From the NCBI GenBank assembly GCA_019232645.1, contig JAFANO010000418.1, positions 1-8,806 of the forward strand: a stretch of DNA of 8,806 nt, read 5' to 3'. Below the pieces are notes generated by a model. The model ran no database searches. It worked only from the letters and a program-made list of their open reading frames with translations, and was not told where the DNA came from. The translations under genes were made by a program, and so were the position numbers. The DNA is from Planctomycetaceae bacterium. GTDB lineage: Bacteria; Planctomycetota; Planctomycetia; Isosphaerales; Isosphaeraceae. Positions 1-5,950 of this stretch are shown in pieces; within the stretch, counting starts at the first letter, position 1; the number at the start of each line of letters is the position of its first letter.

Positions 1-818
1 CAGACCGTGACCTTCGGGACGCCGCGCTCGACGGCCCGCTTGAGGCTCTCGCCGGTGAAGATCCCCATCTGGACGAACGCCATCTCGGGCAGCTCGGGGT
101 AGAGCGCCGTGGCGAACCGCTCGCTCCGCCCGCCCGTGGTCAGCACGATGTGCCGCAGGCTGTTGGCCGCCGCGACGTCGATCGACTGGACGACCGAGGC
201 CCGCCAGCTCGCGGTGCTCATCGGGCGGACGACTCCCGTGGTCCCCAGGATCGACAATCCGCCGAGGATCCCGATCCGGGCATTGAGGGTCCGCCGGGCC
301 AGCTCCTCACCGCCGGGGATCGAGACCGTGACCTCGACGCCCGGCGCGGGCTGGCCGGTCCCGAACGCCAGGGCCACGCCCTCGGCGATCATCCGCCGAG
401 GGACCGGGTTGATCGCGGCCGACCCGGGCGGTAGTTCGAGCCCCGGCTGGGTGATCGTGCCGACCCCCGGGCCCCCCTCGATCCGCACGCCCGGCCCTTC
501 GATCTCCCGGACGGTCGCGAGGACCTCCGCGCCGTGGGTGACGTCGGGGTCGTCGCCACCATCCTTGATGACCCCGGCGGTCGCGGCCCCGTCGGCGACG
601 GCCAGGCGGTTGATCGGGATCATCAGGTCGAACCCCAGCGGCGACCGCACCGCGACGACCTCGGGCCGCTCGCCGCGCGCCAGCAACCGACAGGCCGCCT
701 GCGCGGCGGCGGCGGCGCACGCGCCGGTGGTATAGCCCTCACGCATCCCCTTCGGATTGCGTGGGGGGACGGTCAGCCCCCGGATGATCTCAAATGGTCG
801 GCGGTCGAGGTCGATCAC
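1..818 (-). CDS. cbiD: Cobalt-precorrin-5B C1-methyltransferase CbiD (3' end cut by window edge)
   Basis: CbiD transfers a methyl group from S-adenosylmethionine to C-1 of cobalt-precorrin-5B in the anaerobic cobalamin pathway, in the cytoplasm. 272 codons are visible, and the family is usually about 350-380 residues, so roughly the last quarter is missing. Family landmarks are clear: GYTTGACAA at residues 28-36, KDGGDDPDVTHG at 85-96, GGPGVGTIT at about 115-123, and the block NARIGILGGLSILGTTG at 179-195 followed by VVRPMS. I chose the GTG start at 818-816 because GGAGG lies 6 bases upstream, it overlaps the stop of the preceding gene (GTGA), and it gives the usual short leader before the YTTG motif. 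The later ATG at 746-744 would put the start almost on that motif and has AAGGGG directly abutting it. It is the fourth gene of the cbi operon and probably translationally coupled. Family identity is firm. Confidence 0.95.
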   Translation of the reverse strand, partial: MIDLDRRPFEIIRGLTVPPRNPKGMREGYTTGACAAAAAQAACRLLARGERPEVVAVRSPLGFDLMIPINRLAVADGAATAGVIKDGGDDPDVTHGAEVLATVREIEGPGVRIEGGPGVGTITQPGLELPPGSAAINPVPRRMIAEGVALAFGTGQPAPGVEVTVSIPGGEELARRTLNARIGILGGLSILGTTGVVRPMSTASWRASVVQSIDVAAANSLRHIVLTTGGRSERFATALYPELPEMAFVQMGIFTGESLKRAVERGVPKVTV

Positions 819-2284
819 CGGGATCCTCCCGCCAGCTCGAGCAGCGCGTTGACCGCGGCGGCGGTCACGGCCGTCCCCCCCTTGCGGCCGAGGCTCGTCA
901 CAAAGGGCACCCGATCCTGCCCCATGAGCCGCCCCTTGGCCTCCTCCACGCCGACGAACCCGACCGGGATCCCGACGATGCACGCGGGACGCCAGCCCCG
1001 CTCTTCGACCATCCGGAGGGCCTCCATCAAGGCCGTCGGCGCGTTGCCGATGGCCACGACCGCGCCGTCGCCGACCAGTTCGGCCGCCCGTCGCATGCCA
1101 GCGGCCGAACGGGTCAGGCCCGATGACAGCGCCGGTGCGTCCCCGTCGATCGCCGACAATCCGCAGACGGTCGCGACCCCGAGGGGACCGGCTAGGTCGC
1201 TGCGGATGCCGGCCCGGAGCATCTCCACATCCGCCACGACGGGCGCCCCGGCCCGGAACGCCGCGACCGCCGAGGCGATCGCCCCCCGTGCGAACCGCGC
1301 GCGGTCCGCGTAGTCGAAGTCGGCCGAGGCGTGGATCATCCGGCGGACCACCGCGCGCTCGGCCGGGTCGCCCGGCGAGGGGCCGAGCTCGCGCTCGATG
1401 ATCGCGAGCGACTCGGCCATGATGGCGTCGCCGGGTGAGTGTCGCCACTCGCCGGGTGATCGTTCGAGGCCGCTCACCTCCTCCGTTGCCGACGATCCCG
1501 GCAGATCCGGCGTGGGTCTGGTCTCGGCCGACTTGGCCTCGTAGATCCGGGGCGTCACCATCCGGCCCCGGGACAGGAAGGTCCGCGAGCTGCCGATGAT
1601 AACCGTCGTGAACATCGAGACCTTCGCCGTGGCGAGGTCCGACAGGCGGACGACCTCGACGCGCTCGCCCGGACGGTAGGCGTTCTCGACCAGCCCGACG
1701 GGCGTCCGGGGGTCGCGGTGGCGCAGGAGGATCTCGGCGAGGGCGGCGAGCTGCCAGGTGCGCGTCCGGCTCCCCGGGTTATAGACGACCAGGGCGAAGT
1801 CGGCCCGCGCGACCGCCTCGGCGCGCCGGGCGATGACGTCCCAGGGGGTGAGCAGGTCGCTCAGGCTGAGGCAGGCCCAGTCGTGGGCGAGGGGCGCCCC
1901 CAGGCGGGCGGCCGCCGAACAGGCGGCGGTCACGCCCGGCACGACGACGATCTCGACGTCCGTCTCGCGCCTGGCCGCGAGCTCGCAGGCCACGCCGCCC
2001 ATGCCATAGACGCCGGCGTCGCCGCTGGAGACCAGCGCGACGGTCCGGCCTCGCTCCGCCAGCTCGAGCGCGGCGCGGGCACGTTCGACCTCCTGGCCGA
2101 GTCCGCGGCCGATGACCTCCTTGCCCGCCAGCCGGGGCGCGATCAGGTCGAGATAGCCTTGGTAGCCGACCACGACGTCGGCGGCGTCGAGGGCCGACGC
2201 GGCGTCCGGGGTGAGCAGGCCGGGGGAACCGGGGCCGAGCCCGACCACGAAGAGCGTTCCAGGGGACCGCGTGGAGTCGTTCAT
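815..2284 (-). CDS. Fused precorrin-3B C17-methyltransferase (CbiH/CobJ) and precorrin-8X methylmutase (CbiC/CobH)
   Basis: 489 residues in two enzyme modules. Residues 10-250 are a SAM-dependent tetrapyrrole methylase of the CbiH/CobJ type: GLGPGSPG at 15-22, SSGDAGVYGMG at 86-96, VPGVTAACSAAARLGAP at 115-131, YNPGSRTR at 168-175. This module contracts the ring and methylates C-17. A Pro/Ser/Gly-rich linker spans about 255-287. Residues 288-489 are CbiC/CobH, which moves the C-11 methyl to C-12 in the last step to (cobalt-)cobyrinate. The motif RRMIHASADFDYA (314-326) carries the family's catalytic histidine (His318). I chose the ATG at 2284-2282 because the methylase fold begins right after it; reading further upstream would run into the end of the preceding gene and adds low-complexity sequence. 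The Shine-Dalgarno for this start is weak. It follows cbiL by 61 bases and overlaps cbiD by 4. No frame break is seen between the halves. In many genomes the two enzymes are separate genes. Confidence 0.93.
   Translation of the reverse strand: MNDSTRSPGTLFVVGLGPGSPGLLTPDAASALDAADVVVGYQGYLDLIAPRLAGKEVIGRGLGQEVERARAALELAERGRTVALVSSGDAGVYGMGGVACELAARRETDVEIVVVPGVTAACSAAARLGAPLAHDWACLSLSDLLTPWDVIARRAEAVARADFALVVYNPGSRTRTWQLAALAEILLRHRDPRTPVGLVENAYRPGERVEVVRLSDLATAKVSMFTTVIIGSSRTFLSRGRMVTPRIYEAKSAETRPTPDLPGSSATEEVSGLERSPGEWRHSPGDAIMAESLAIIERELGPSPGDPAERAVVRRMIHASADFDYADRARFARGAIASAVAAFRAGAPVVADVEMLRAGIRSDLAGPLGVATVCGLSAIDGDAPALSSGLTRSAAGMRRAAELVGDGAVVAIGNAPTALMEALRMVEERGWRPACIVGIPVGFVGVEEAKGRLMGQDRVPFVTSLGRKGGTAVTAAAVNALLELAGGSR
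825..829 (-). promoter_or_regulatory. Ribosome binding site deciding the cbiD GTG start
   Basis: On the minus strand this reads GGAGG and sits 6 bases before the GTG at 818. It lies inside the last codons of the upstream fusion gene, which fits translational coupling across the 4-base GTGA overlap (815-818). Confidence 0.75.
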
Positions 2285-2345
2285 CGTCTCGGGGGCTGTC
2301 CTGGGAGCGGTTGCTGGCTCATGGATCAACGGCGTGTCCGACCTC

Positions 2346-3047
2346 TCAGCGTACCAGGATGAGCGTGAAGTACGACAGGTCTTCCTCCAGGGCGGCCGCG
2401 AGGTCGACGAAGATCCGCTCATCGGGCCGGCCCACCCGCTCGACGAGCGTCGCGCGATCGAGCCGGCCTCGGCGACGAAGCTCCTCGACGAGCGTCGGGA
2501 GGACGTCGGCCGCCTTGAGCCAGCAGACCGGCCCGCCCCGATCGAGGATCGCGCCGACCTGCTCGGCGTGGTAGGTCGCCGGGCAGATGGTGAGGATCTC
2601 GTCCTTTCGGGCCAGGGGCCAGCCCAGCCTCGCCGCGGCGGCGGCCAGGGCGCTGACTCCCGGGATGATCTCGACCGGCACCTCGGGGGCCAGCGCGCGG
2701 AGCCGCTCGGCGACGGAGGCGCCGGTCCCGAAGAGCATCGGGTCCCCCTCGGTCAGGAAGGCCGCCGTCCTTCCCCCGCGTGCGACGCCCGCCAGGGCGA
2801 GCGCGACGCGGTCGTAGCCGACCGACCCATCATCTCGCCCCCTGCGCATGGCCAGGGCCATCCCCCGGACCTCCTGATCGGGGCGGAGCAAGGGGGTGAC
2901 CACCTCGATCGCAAACCCGGCATCGTCGCGGGGGCCTGGGTGCAGGATGACGTCGGACCGCTCCAGCACCCGGGCCGCGCGGAGCGTCAGGAGTTCCGGG
3001 TCGCCCGGACCGACCCCGACCACGAACGTCCTCGAGGGCAACACCAT
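2346..3047 (-). CDS. cbiL: Cobalt-precorrin-2 / precorrin-2 C20-methyltransferase
   Basis: This SAM-dependent enzyme methylates C-20 of (cobalt-)precorrin-2, the step after cobalt insertion in the anaerobic route. The product is 233 residues, in the family range. It has GVGPGDP at 11-17, LTEGDPMLFGTG at 98-109 and IPGVSALAAAAARLGWP at about 128-144. The TEGDP form of the middle motif fits CbiL/CobI better than CbiH, CbiF or CbiE. I chose the ATG at 3047-3045 because AAGGAG lies 8 bases upstream. An in-frame ATG at 3089-3087 overlaps the cbiX stop as TGATG and has AAAGGAG only 2 bases away; it would add 14 residues (MPGHPASPLEGVDP) ahead of the fold. A longer upstream reading would consist of Arg/Pro-rich sequence antisense to nothing and overlapping the cbiX tail in another frame, so it is not credible. 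Sequence alone does not separate CbiL from CobI; the CbiX and CbiD neighbours favour CbiL. Confidence 0.92.
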   Translation of the reverse strand: MVLPSRTFVVGVGPGDPELLTLRAARVLERSDVILHPGPRDDAGFAIEVVTPLLRPDQEVRGMALAMRRGRDDGSVGYDRVALALAGVARGGRTAAFLTEGDPMLFGTGASVAERLRALAPEVPVEIIPGVSALAAAAARLGWPLARKDEILTICPATYHAEQVGAILDRGGPVCWLKAADVLPTLVEELRRRGRLDRATLVERVGRPDERIFVDLAAALEEDLSYFTLILVR

Positions 3048-3055
3048 GGGGTCGA

Positions 3056-3061
3056 CTCCTT
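3056..3061 (-). promoter_or_regulatory. Ribosome binding site deciding the cbiL start
   Basis: AAGGAG on the minus strand, 8 bases before the ATG at 3047. It is the best-spaced Shine-Dalgarno in the operon. It argues for the shorter CbiL rather than the start at 3089 that overlaps the cbiX stop. Confidence 0.7.
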
Positions 3062-3088
3062 CGAGTGGGCTGGCGGGATGGCCGGGCA

Positions 3089-4093
3089 TCACTCCTTTAC
3101 CAACTGCAGGCGCCGGAGCAGTCGTTCGTCCCACGGGTGGAACGAAGGATCGGTGGCGAATTCCGTCGGTGCCGACCGACGTCGCGACCGTCGAGGCCGG
3201 TGGTCGTGGTCGTGGTCGTCCTCGAGGTCGCTCGGGGCGCGGACGTGATGGTGGTGACCCTCCTGCGGCGCGCCGAGGTCGGCCTCGCGGCCGATCAGTC
3301 GGACGCGGTACTTGCACAGGTCGCAGTTCATGTGGGGCGCGCCGTGCAATGCCTCGTGGACGCGATCCTCGAACGCCTGGAGCAACAGAGGATGCAGGCG
3401 GAAGTGCGCGACGGGAACGATCTCGACTTCCGGGTCGGCGGCGTCGTGCCGCGCGGCCGTCTCGTAGATCCGCTTCAAGAGGATGCCGTCGAAGAGGAAG
3501 TAGGGCTGGACGACGATCCGGGCGACGCCGAGCCGCCGGCAGACCGTGAGGGCCCCGTCAACGCTCGGCGCGGCCAGTCCCGAGAACGCGACGCTTGCCC
3601 AGGCGACGCCGTACGACTCCCAGAGGAACCGTGAGACGCGGGCGATGTTGGCGTTGGCGTCGGGGTCGGACGTCCCCCGGCCGACGAGCAGCAGCAGCGT
3701 CCGATCGGCGGGGACGGGGGGACGATCGGCGAGGGCTTCGCGATATCGGACGTGGCAGAGCTCGAGCAGGGCCGGGTGGATGTCGAGCGCCCGGGCCATG
3801 TGGAAGGTCACCCCCGGGTGCCGGGCGCGGCCCTCGGCGATCTCGCTCGGCACGTCGTTCTTGACGTGCCCGGCGGCCATCAACATCGCCGGCACCACGG
3901 TGATCATCTTGGCCCCCCGCTCGACCAGCGTCTCGATCGCCTCGCCGATGGTGGGCCGCGCGAATTCGAGGAACCCCGCCGCCTGGAGCCGATCGGGCCG
4001 GAGCCGATTCCAGGCCTCGGCGAACGCCCGGAACTCGGAGATCCCCGACTCGTCGCGGCTGCCGTGCGCGGCGATCAGCAAGGCGTCCGACAT
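3089..4093 (-). CDS. cbiX: Sirohydrochlorin cobaltochelatase CbiX, long two-domain form with CxxC and His-rich tail
   Basis: CbiX inserts Co2+ into sirohydrochlorin to start the cobalt-early B12 route. The product is 334 residues. The N-terminal chelatase domain (about 1-125) has AAHGSRD with His10 and AGHVKNDVP with His76, the pair expected to bind metal. The second domain (about 131-250) begins LLLLVGRGTSDPDANAN, with the histidine position replaced (VGRG), and contains QPYFLFDGILLKRI. It is therefore probably structural, as in other long CbiX proteins. MNCDLCKYR follows at 255-263; an MxCxxC motif is associated with an Fe-S cluster in long CbiX. The tail carries HHHH at 280-283, DDHDHDH at 292-298, an Arg-rich run, then about 23 more residues ending QLVKE. 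The ATG at 4093 has AAGAGG 11 bases upstream. It is the first gene of the operon. SirB- or CysG-like ferrochelation is possible but less likely in this neighbourhood. Confidence 0.94.
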   Translation of the reverse strand: MSDALLIAAHGSRDESGISEFRAFAEAWNRLRPDRLQAAGFLEFARPTIGEAIETLVERGAKMITVVPAMLMAAGHVKNDVPSEIAEGRARHPGVTFHMARALDIHPALLELCHVRYREALADRPPVPADRTLLLLVGRGTSDPDANANIARVSRFLWESYGVAWASVAFSGLAAPSVDGALTVCRRLGVARIVVQPYFLFDGILLKRIYETAARHDAADPEVEIVPVAHFRLHPLLLQAFEDRVHEALHGAPHMNCDLCKYRVRLIGREADLGAPQEGHHHHVRAPSDLEDDHDHDHRPRRSRRRSAPTEFATDPSFHPWDERLLRRLQLVKE

Positions 4094-4104
4094 GGATCAA
4101 TCCG

Positions 4105-4120
4105 CCTCTTCTCAAAGAGG
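4105..4120 (-). promoter_or_regulatory. Hairpin enclosing the cbiX ribosome binding site
   Basis: The minus strand reads CCTCTT-TGAG-AAGAGG: a perfect 6-bp stem with a 4-base loop. The 3' arm (4110-4105) is the only Shine-Dalgarno-like sequence in front of the cbiX ATG at 4093. If it forms in the mRNA it would hide the ribosome binding site, so it could modulate translation of the first operon gene. The inverted repeat is directly visible; its role is inferred. A short stem of this kind can also occur by chance. Confidence 0.4.
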
Positions 4121-4128
4121 TGCGACCA

Positions 4129-4157
4129 GGAGGATGGGCATTAAGCTAGCATCCCCC
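4129..4157. repeat. Inverted repeat around the candidate -10 of the cbi operon (operator-like)
   Basis: On the minus strand the arms are GGGGGATG (4157-4150) and CATCCTCC (4136-4129), separated by 13 bases. They are complementary at 7 of 8 positions, and the eighth would be a G-U pair in RNA. The spacer contains the candidate -10 hexamer at 4148-4143. A dyad straddling a -10 is the usual layout of a repressor site, but no regulator is encoded nearby and I do not recognise the sequence as the site of a known factor. Confidence 0.35.
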
Positions 4158-4172
4158 GACGCGGCCGGTCAA
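4143..4172 (-). promoter_or_regulatory. Candidate sigma-70-type promoter for the cbi operon
   Basis: On the minus strand TTGACC (4172-4167) matches five of six bases of the -35 consensus. It is followed by an 18-base spacer and TAGCTT (4148-4143), a weak -10 preceded by TG one base away (extended -10 type). Transcription would start near 4136, leaving a leader of about 40 bases before the cbiX ATG. The position is right for the operon and it is the best candidate in the intergenic region, but the -10 matches only three of six bases. Confidence 0.4.
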
Positions 4173-4186
4173 GACAGCCAATCTGC

Positions 4187-4396
4187 GTGGCCTACCTGAA
4201 GAAGCTGGCGATCCCGCACAAGGTCCCTCGGAGCGCCTGGGTGTTCTGCCCTGATCGGTCGAGCTGCGATGGGTGGCACCTGTGGTCCACCGACCCGCAG
4301 GGCAGTGCGTGGGCCATCGGGGTAGTCGAGGTGCTGCGGCGGCCGAGGACGGTGGCCAACCGGAACCTGGAGCAGAGCATCTACTTACATCGTTAG
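4187..4396 (+). CDS. Hypothetical small protein or gene remnant (69 codons)
   Basis: This is the only plus-strand stretch that looks coding in its own right. It runs from GTG at 4187 to TAG at 4396, and the frame stays open back to 4145 without a better start. By hand count about 60 of 69 codons end in G or C, similar to the real genes around it. The product is balanced in composition, with four Trp and two Cys (AWVFCPD at 18-24, GWHLWSTDPQG near 29-39). No Shine-Dalgarno precedes the GTG, and the 5' side would overlap the candidate cbi promoter. I do not recognise a family. The WSTDP stretch faintly recalls the region before the last acidic residue in some DDE transposases, which would make this a decayed mobile-element piece, but that is weak. 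The opposite strand shares the same third codon positions, so the base bias alone does not settle the strand. Confidence 0.3.
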   Translation: MAYLKKLAIPHKVPRSAWVFCPDRSSCDGWHLWSTDPQGSAWAIGVVEVLRRPRTVANRNLEQSIYLHR

Positions 4397-4448
4397 TGCC
4401 TGCCGCTGGTCGAGCGACCCGGCCCACACCCTCGCTGCCCACGATCCC

Positions 4449-5603
4449 TCAGCGGAGGCGTGTGGACTCGGCCGAACGGACGGCGATCTCCGACTGGACG
4501 AGGTCTTCCACGAACCGAACGGGAGGACGGTCGCGGTAGGCCGGGAGCGCAACCCAGGAGTCGCGCGGGCCCGACCCGGCCAGGTGCAGGGCGATGGCCG
4601 AGGCCACGTCGGCGGTGAAGGCCGACGCCCCCGCGCGGTTCAGATGGACCGGGTCGCAGAAGAGTTCGCGGCCATATCCGGTATGGCGGCCGTCGAGGAT
4701 GACGACGTTGGGAGAGCGTGCCCGGGTCGCCCGGACGAACCGGAGGTAGGCCGCCTCCTCGCCCCGGCGTTCGATCCTCTCTTGCCATCGTGGGCTCGTC
4801 GGGGGCAGGACCCAGAAGACCGGGATCCCGTGATCCCGTGCGAGGTCGAGGAACCGGCGCACGAACTCCGCATTGGGCCTCGCGGGGGCCCAGCGCCGCT
4901 GACGCGATGGGTCGATCCGACTCCCCGTCTCGTGATCGACGGGAGAGGGGAGAACCACCGGCGCGACCGTCGCGCCACGATTGGCCAGGCCATTCCTCAG
5001 GTTCGCGCTCAGGGTGTCGCGGAGTTGCCGACCCTCGCCCTTGACGGTCGCCAGGACGGCCCGACGGATCTCACCCCGATCCCGGAACGAGGGGAGGAGC
5101 CAGCCAACGGCCGACTCGTTGAAGAGGCGGATGTCGCGGGCCTGGCAGCTCAATTCGAGCAACTCGCCGAAGGAGAGCAGGTCCGGCCAGAAGCAGCGAT
5201 TGATCCGGGGGGCGGCCGCCAGCACCTTCGAGTAGAAGTCGACGACCACCGCCCGGGGACGGGCCCCGGATGTGAGTGCCCGTCGGAACAGGAAATAACT
5301 GGCGGCTGGCTGAGCGCCGGGGATCGCCAGGTTGTAGGCCGAGCGGCCCAGGCCGGCCTCGAGCACGCGGGGCAGGATGCCGAACTTGACCAGGCTGTCG
5401 CCCAGGCAGAGGACCTCGGCCCGTGCCGCCTCGCCTCGGATGGCCCGCTCGCTCATCCGCCAGGCCAGTCGTTGCGGGTCTCCCATGAAGCCGAACGGGT
5501 GGTCGGCCACGAACCGCTCGACCCCCACGACCAGCGCAAGCATCCCGATCAGGCCCGCGGGGATCCCGCCTCGCCGGGATCCACTTGCGCCTGTACCCAT
5601 CAT
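4449..5603 (-). CDS. Membrane-anchored SGNH/GDSL-like hydrolase family protein
   Basis: 384 residues. An N-terminal hydrophobic segment (about 14-33, IPAGLIGMLALVVGV onward) follows a short basic stretch and has no obvious cleavage site, so it looks like a signal anchor with the rest outside the cytoplasmic membrane. VLCLGDSLVKFG at 64-75 is the SGNH block I with Ser70 as the likely nucleophile. YNLAIPGAQPAASYFLFRRAL supplies the block II glycine. CDPVHLNRAG at 316-325 supplies the Asp317/His320 pair of block V. A canonical GxND block III is not evident. Likely an esterase or acyl-transfer-related protein acting on an envelope polymer; the substrate cannot be read from sequence. I chose the ATG at 5603 because GAGG lies 5 bases before it; a GTG at 5609 and an ATG at 5600 are close alternatives. 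It is separated from both neighbours by more than 340 bases, so it is probably transcribed alone and unrelated to B12 synthesis. Confidence 0.8.
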   Translation of the reverse strand: MMGTGASGSRRGGIPAGLIGMLALVVGVERFVADHPFGFMGDPQRLAWRMSERAIRGEAARAEVLCLGDSLVKFGILPRVLEAGLGRSAYNLAIPGAQPAASYFLFRRALTSGARPRAVVVDFYSKVLAAAPRINRCFWPDLLSFGELLELSCQARDIRLFNESAVGWLLPSFRDRGEIRRAVLATVKGEGRQLRDTLSANLRNGLANRGATVAPVVLPSPVDHETGSRIDPSRQRRWAPARPNAEFVRRFLDLARDHGIPVFWVLPPTSPRWQERIERRGEEAAYLRFVRATRARSPNVVILDGRHTGYGRELFCDPVHLNRAGASAFTADVASAIALHLAGSGPRDSWVALPAYRDRPPVRFVEDLVQSEIAVRSAESTRLR

Positions 5604-5950
5604 TCCCACCTCGATCCTCGAAGGAGGCCGATCCCGCCACTCGTACCGACGTCTTCTTCGTAATCGACAGAATCCGCCCGGACCTTGAGACGATCAAGAT
5701 CGCCCGGCTTGACTCAGCGAGACCCGCCGAGATCGGTCTGGAGCCCCAACTGCATCGTCGAGTCGCCCGCCCGGCCCCAGTTCCTCTAACCGCGCAGCAT
5801 CCGGGCTTGCCATCTGAACCCCCGACAATTCGTGAAGTTCTTCCATCTCCGATCTTTTAGCCGTCATGTCGGTTCCAATGGTCGTGCTACCCGGCCAGCC
5901 TCCATTGCGGCCATTGCCTATTTTCTCGGGGGACCGTGTCAGGAATTCAA
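5604..5950. other. Intergenic region between the histidine kinase and the SGNH gene
   Basis: About 347 bases with no convincing gene. A minus-strand reading frame (5954-5694, 86 codons) starts with a GTGA overlap on the kinase stop, but only about 58 percent of its codons end in G or C, well below its neighbours, and the product resembles nothing I know. A weak promoter candidate and a 12-base palindrome lie at 5669-5702. I found no hairpin with a T-run behind the kinase stop, and no tRNA or repeat array. Confidence 0.5.
5669..5697 (-). promoter_or_regulatory. Weak candidate promoter for the SGNH gene
   Basis: On the minus strand TTGATC (5697-5692) and GATTCT (5674-5669) are spaced by 17 bases, about 65 bases ahead of the SGNH start. 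The -35 is partial and the -10 matches only three consensus bases. The -35 lies inside a palindrome (CGATC-AA-GATCG, 5691-5702) that could be a binding site or chance. Confidence 0.2.

Larger units (their letters stand above)
4094..4448. other. Intergenic region between the SGNH gene and the cbi operon
   Basis: About 355 bases. The part next to cbiX holds the candidate promoter, dyad and ribosome-site hairpin listed separately. The middle holds a plus-strand coding-like stretch (4187-4396). A short dyad, GGTCG-AG-CGACC (4408-4419), lies between that stretch and the SGNH stop but has no T-run. I found no cobalamin riboswitch signature (B12 box), tRNA or CRISPR repeat here. Confidence 0.5.

Noticed and set aside
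744..746. ATG at 746 as the cbiD start
   Set aside because: It leaves only three residues before the conserved YTTG block, and its AAGGGG abuts the codon with no spacer. The GTG at 818 has a well-spaced GGAGG.
534..1313. Long plus-strand reading frame opposite the cbiD and cbiH-cbiC genes
   Set aside because: It is antisense to clear enzyme genes, and its product is low-complexity Arg/Pro/Ala sequence typical of GC-rich shadow frames. The same holds for the other plus-strand frames at 109-735, 1718-2362, 2211-3248, 3065-4199, 4584-5663 and 6440-8530.
2285..2422. N-terminal extension of the CbiH-CbiC protein by 46 residues
   Set aside because: It would overlap the end of cbiL in another frame and adds Ser/Arg-rich sequence before the methylase fold, which begins right after the ATG at 2284.
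3048..3317. N-terminal extension of CbiL
   Set aside because: It overlaps the cbiX 3' end out of frame and is Arg/Pro-rich. The ATG at 3047 has an ideal Shine-Dalgarno.
4408..4419. GGTCG-AG-CGACC dyad as a terminator behind the SGNH gene
   Set aside because: The stem is at most 5 bp with a 2-base loop and there is no T-run on either strand, so an intrinsic terminator is not supported.
4094..4448. Cobalamin riboswitch upstream of cbiX
   Set aside because: I looked for the B12 box and neighbouring conserved helices on the minus strand and found no convincing match. The predicted leader is also far too short for one. A covariance-model search would settle it.
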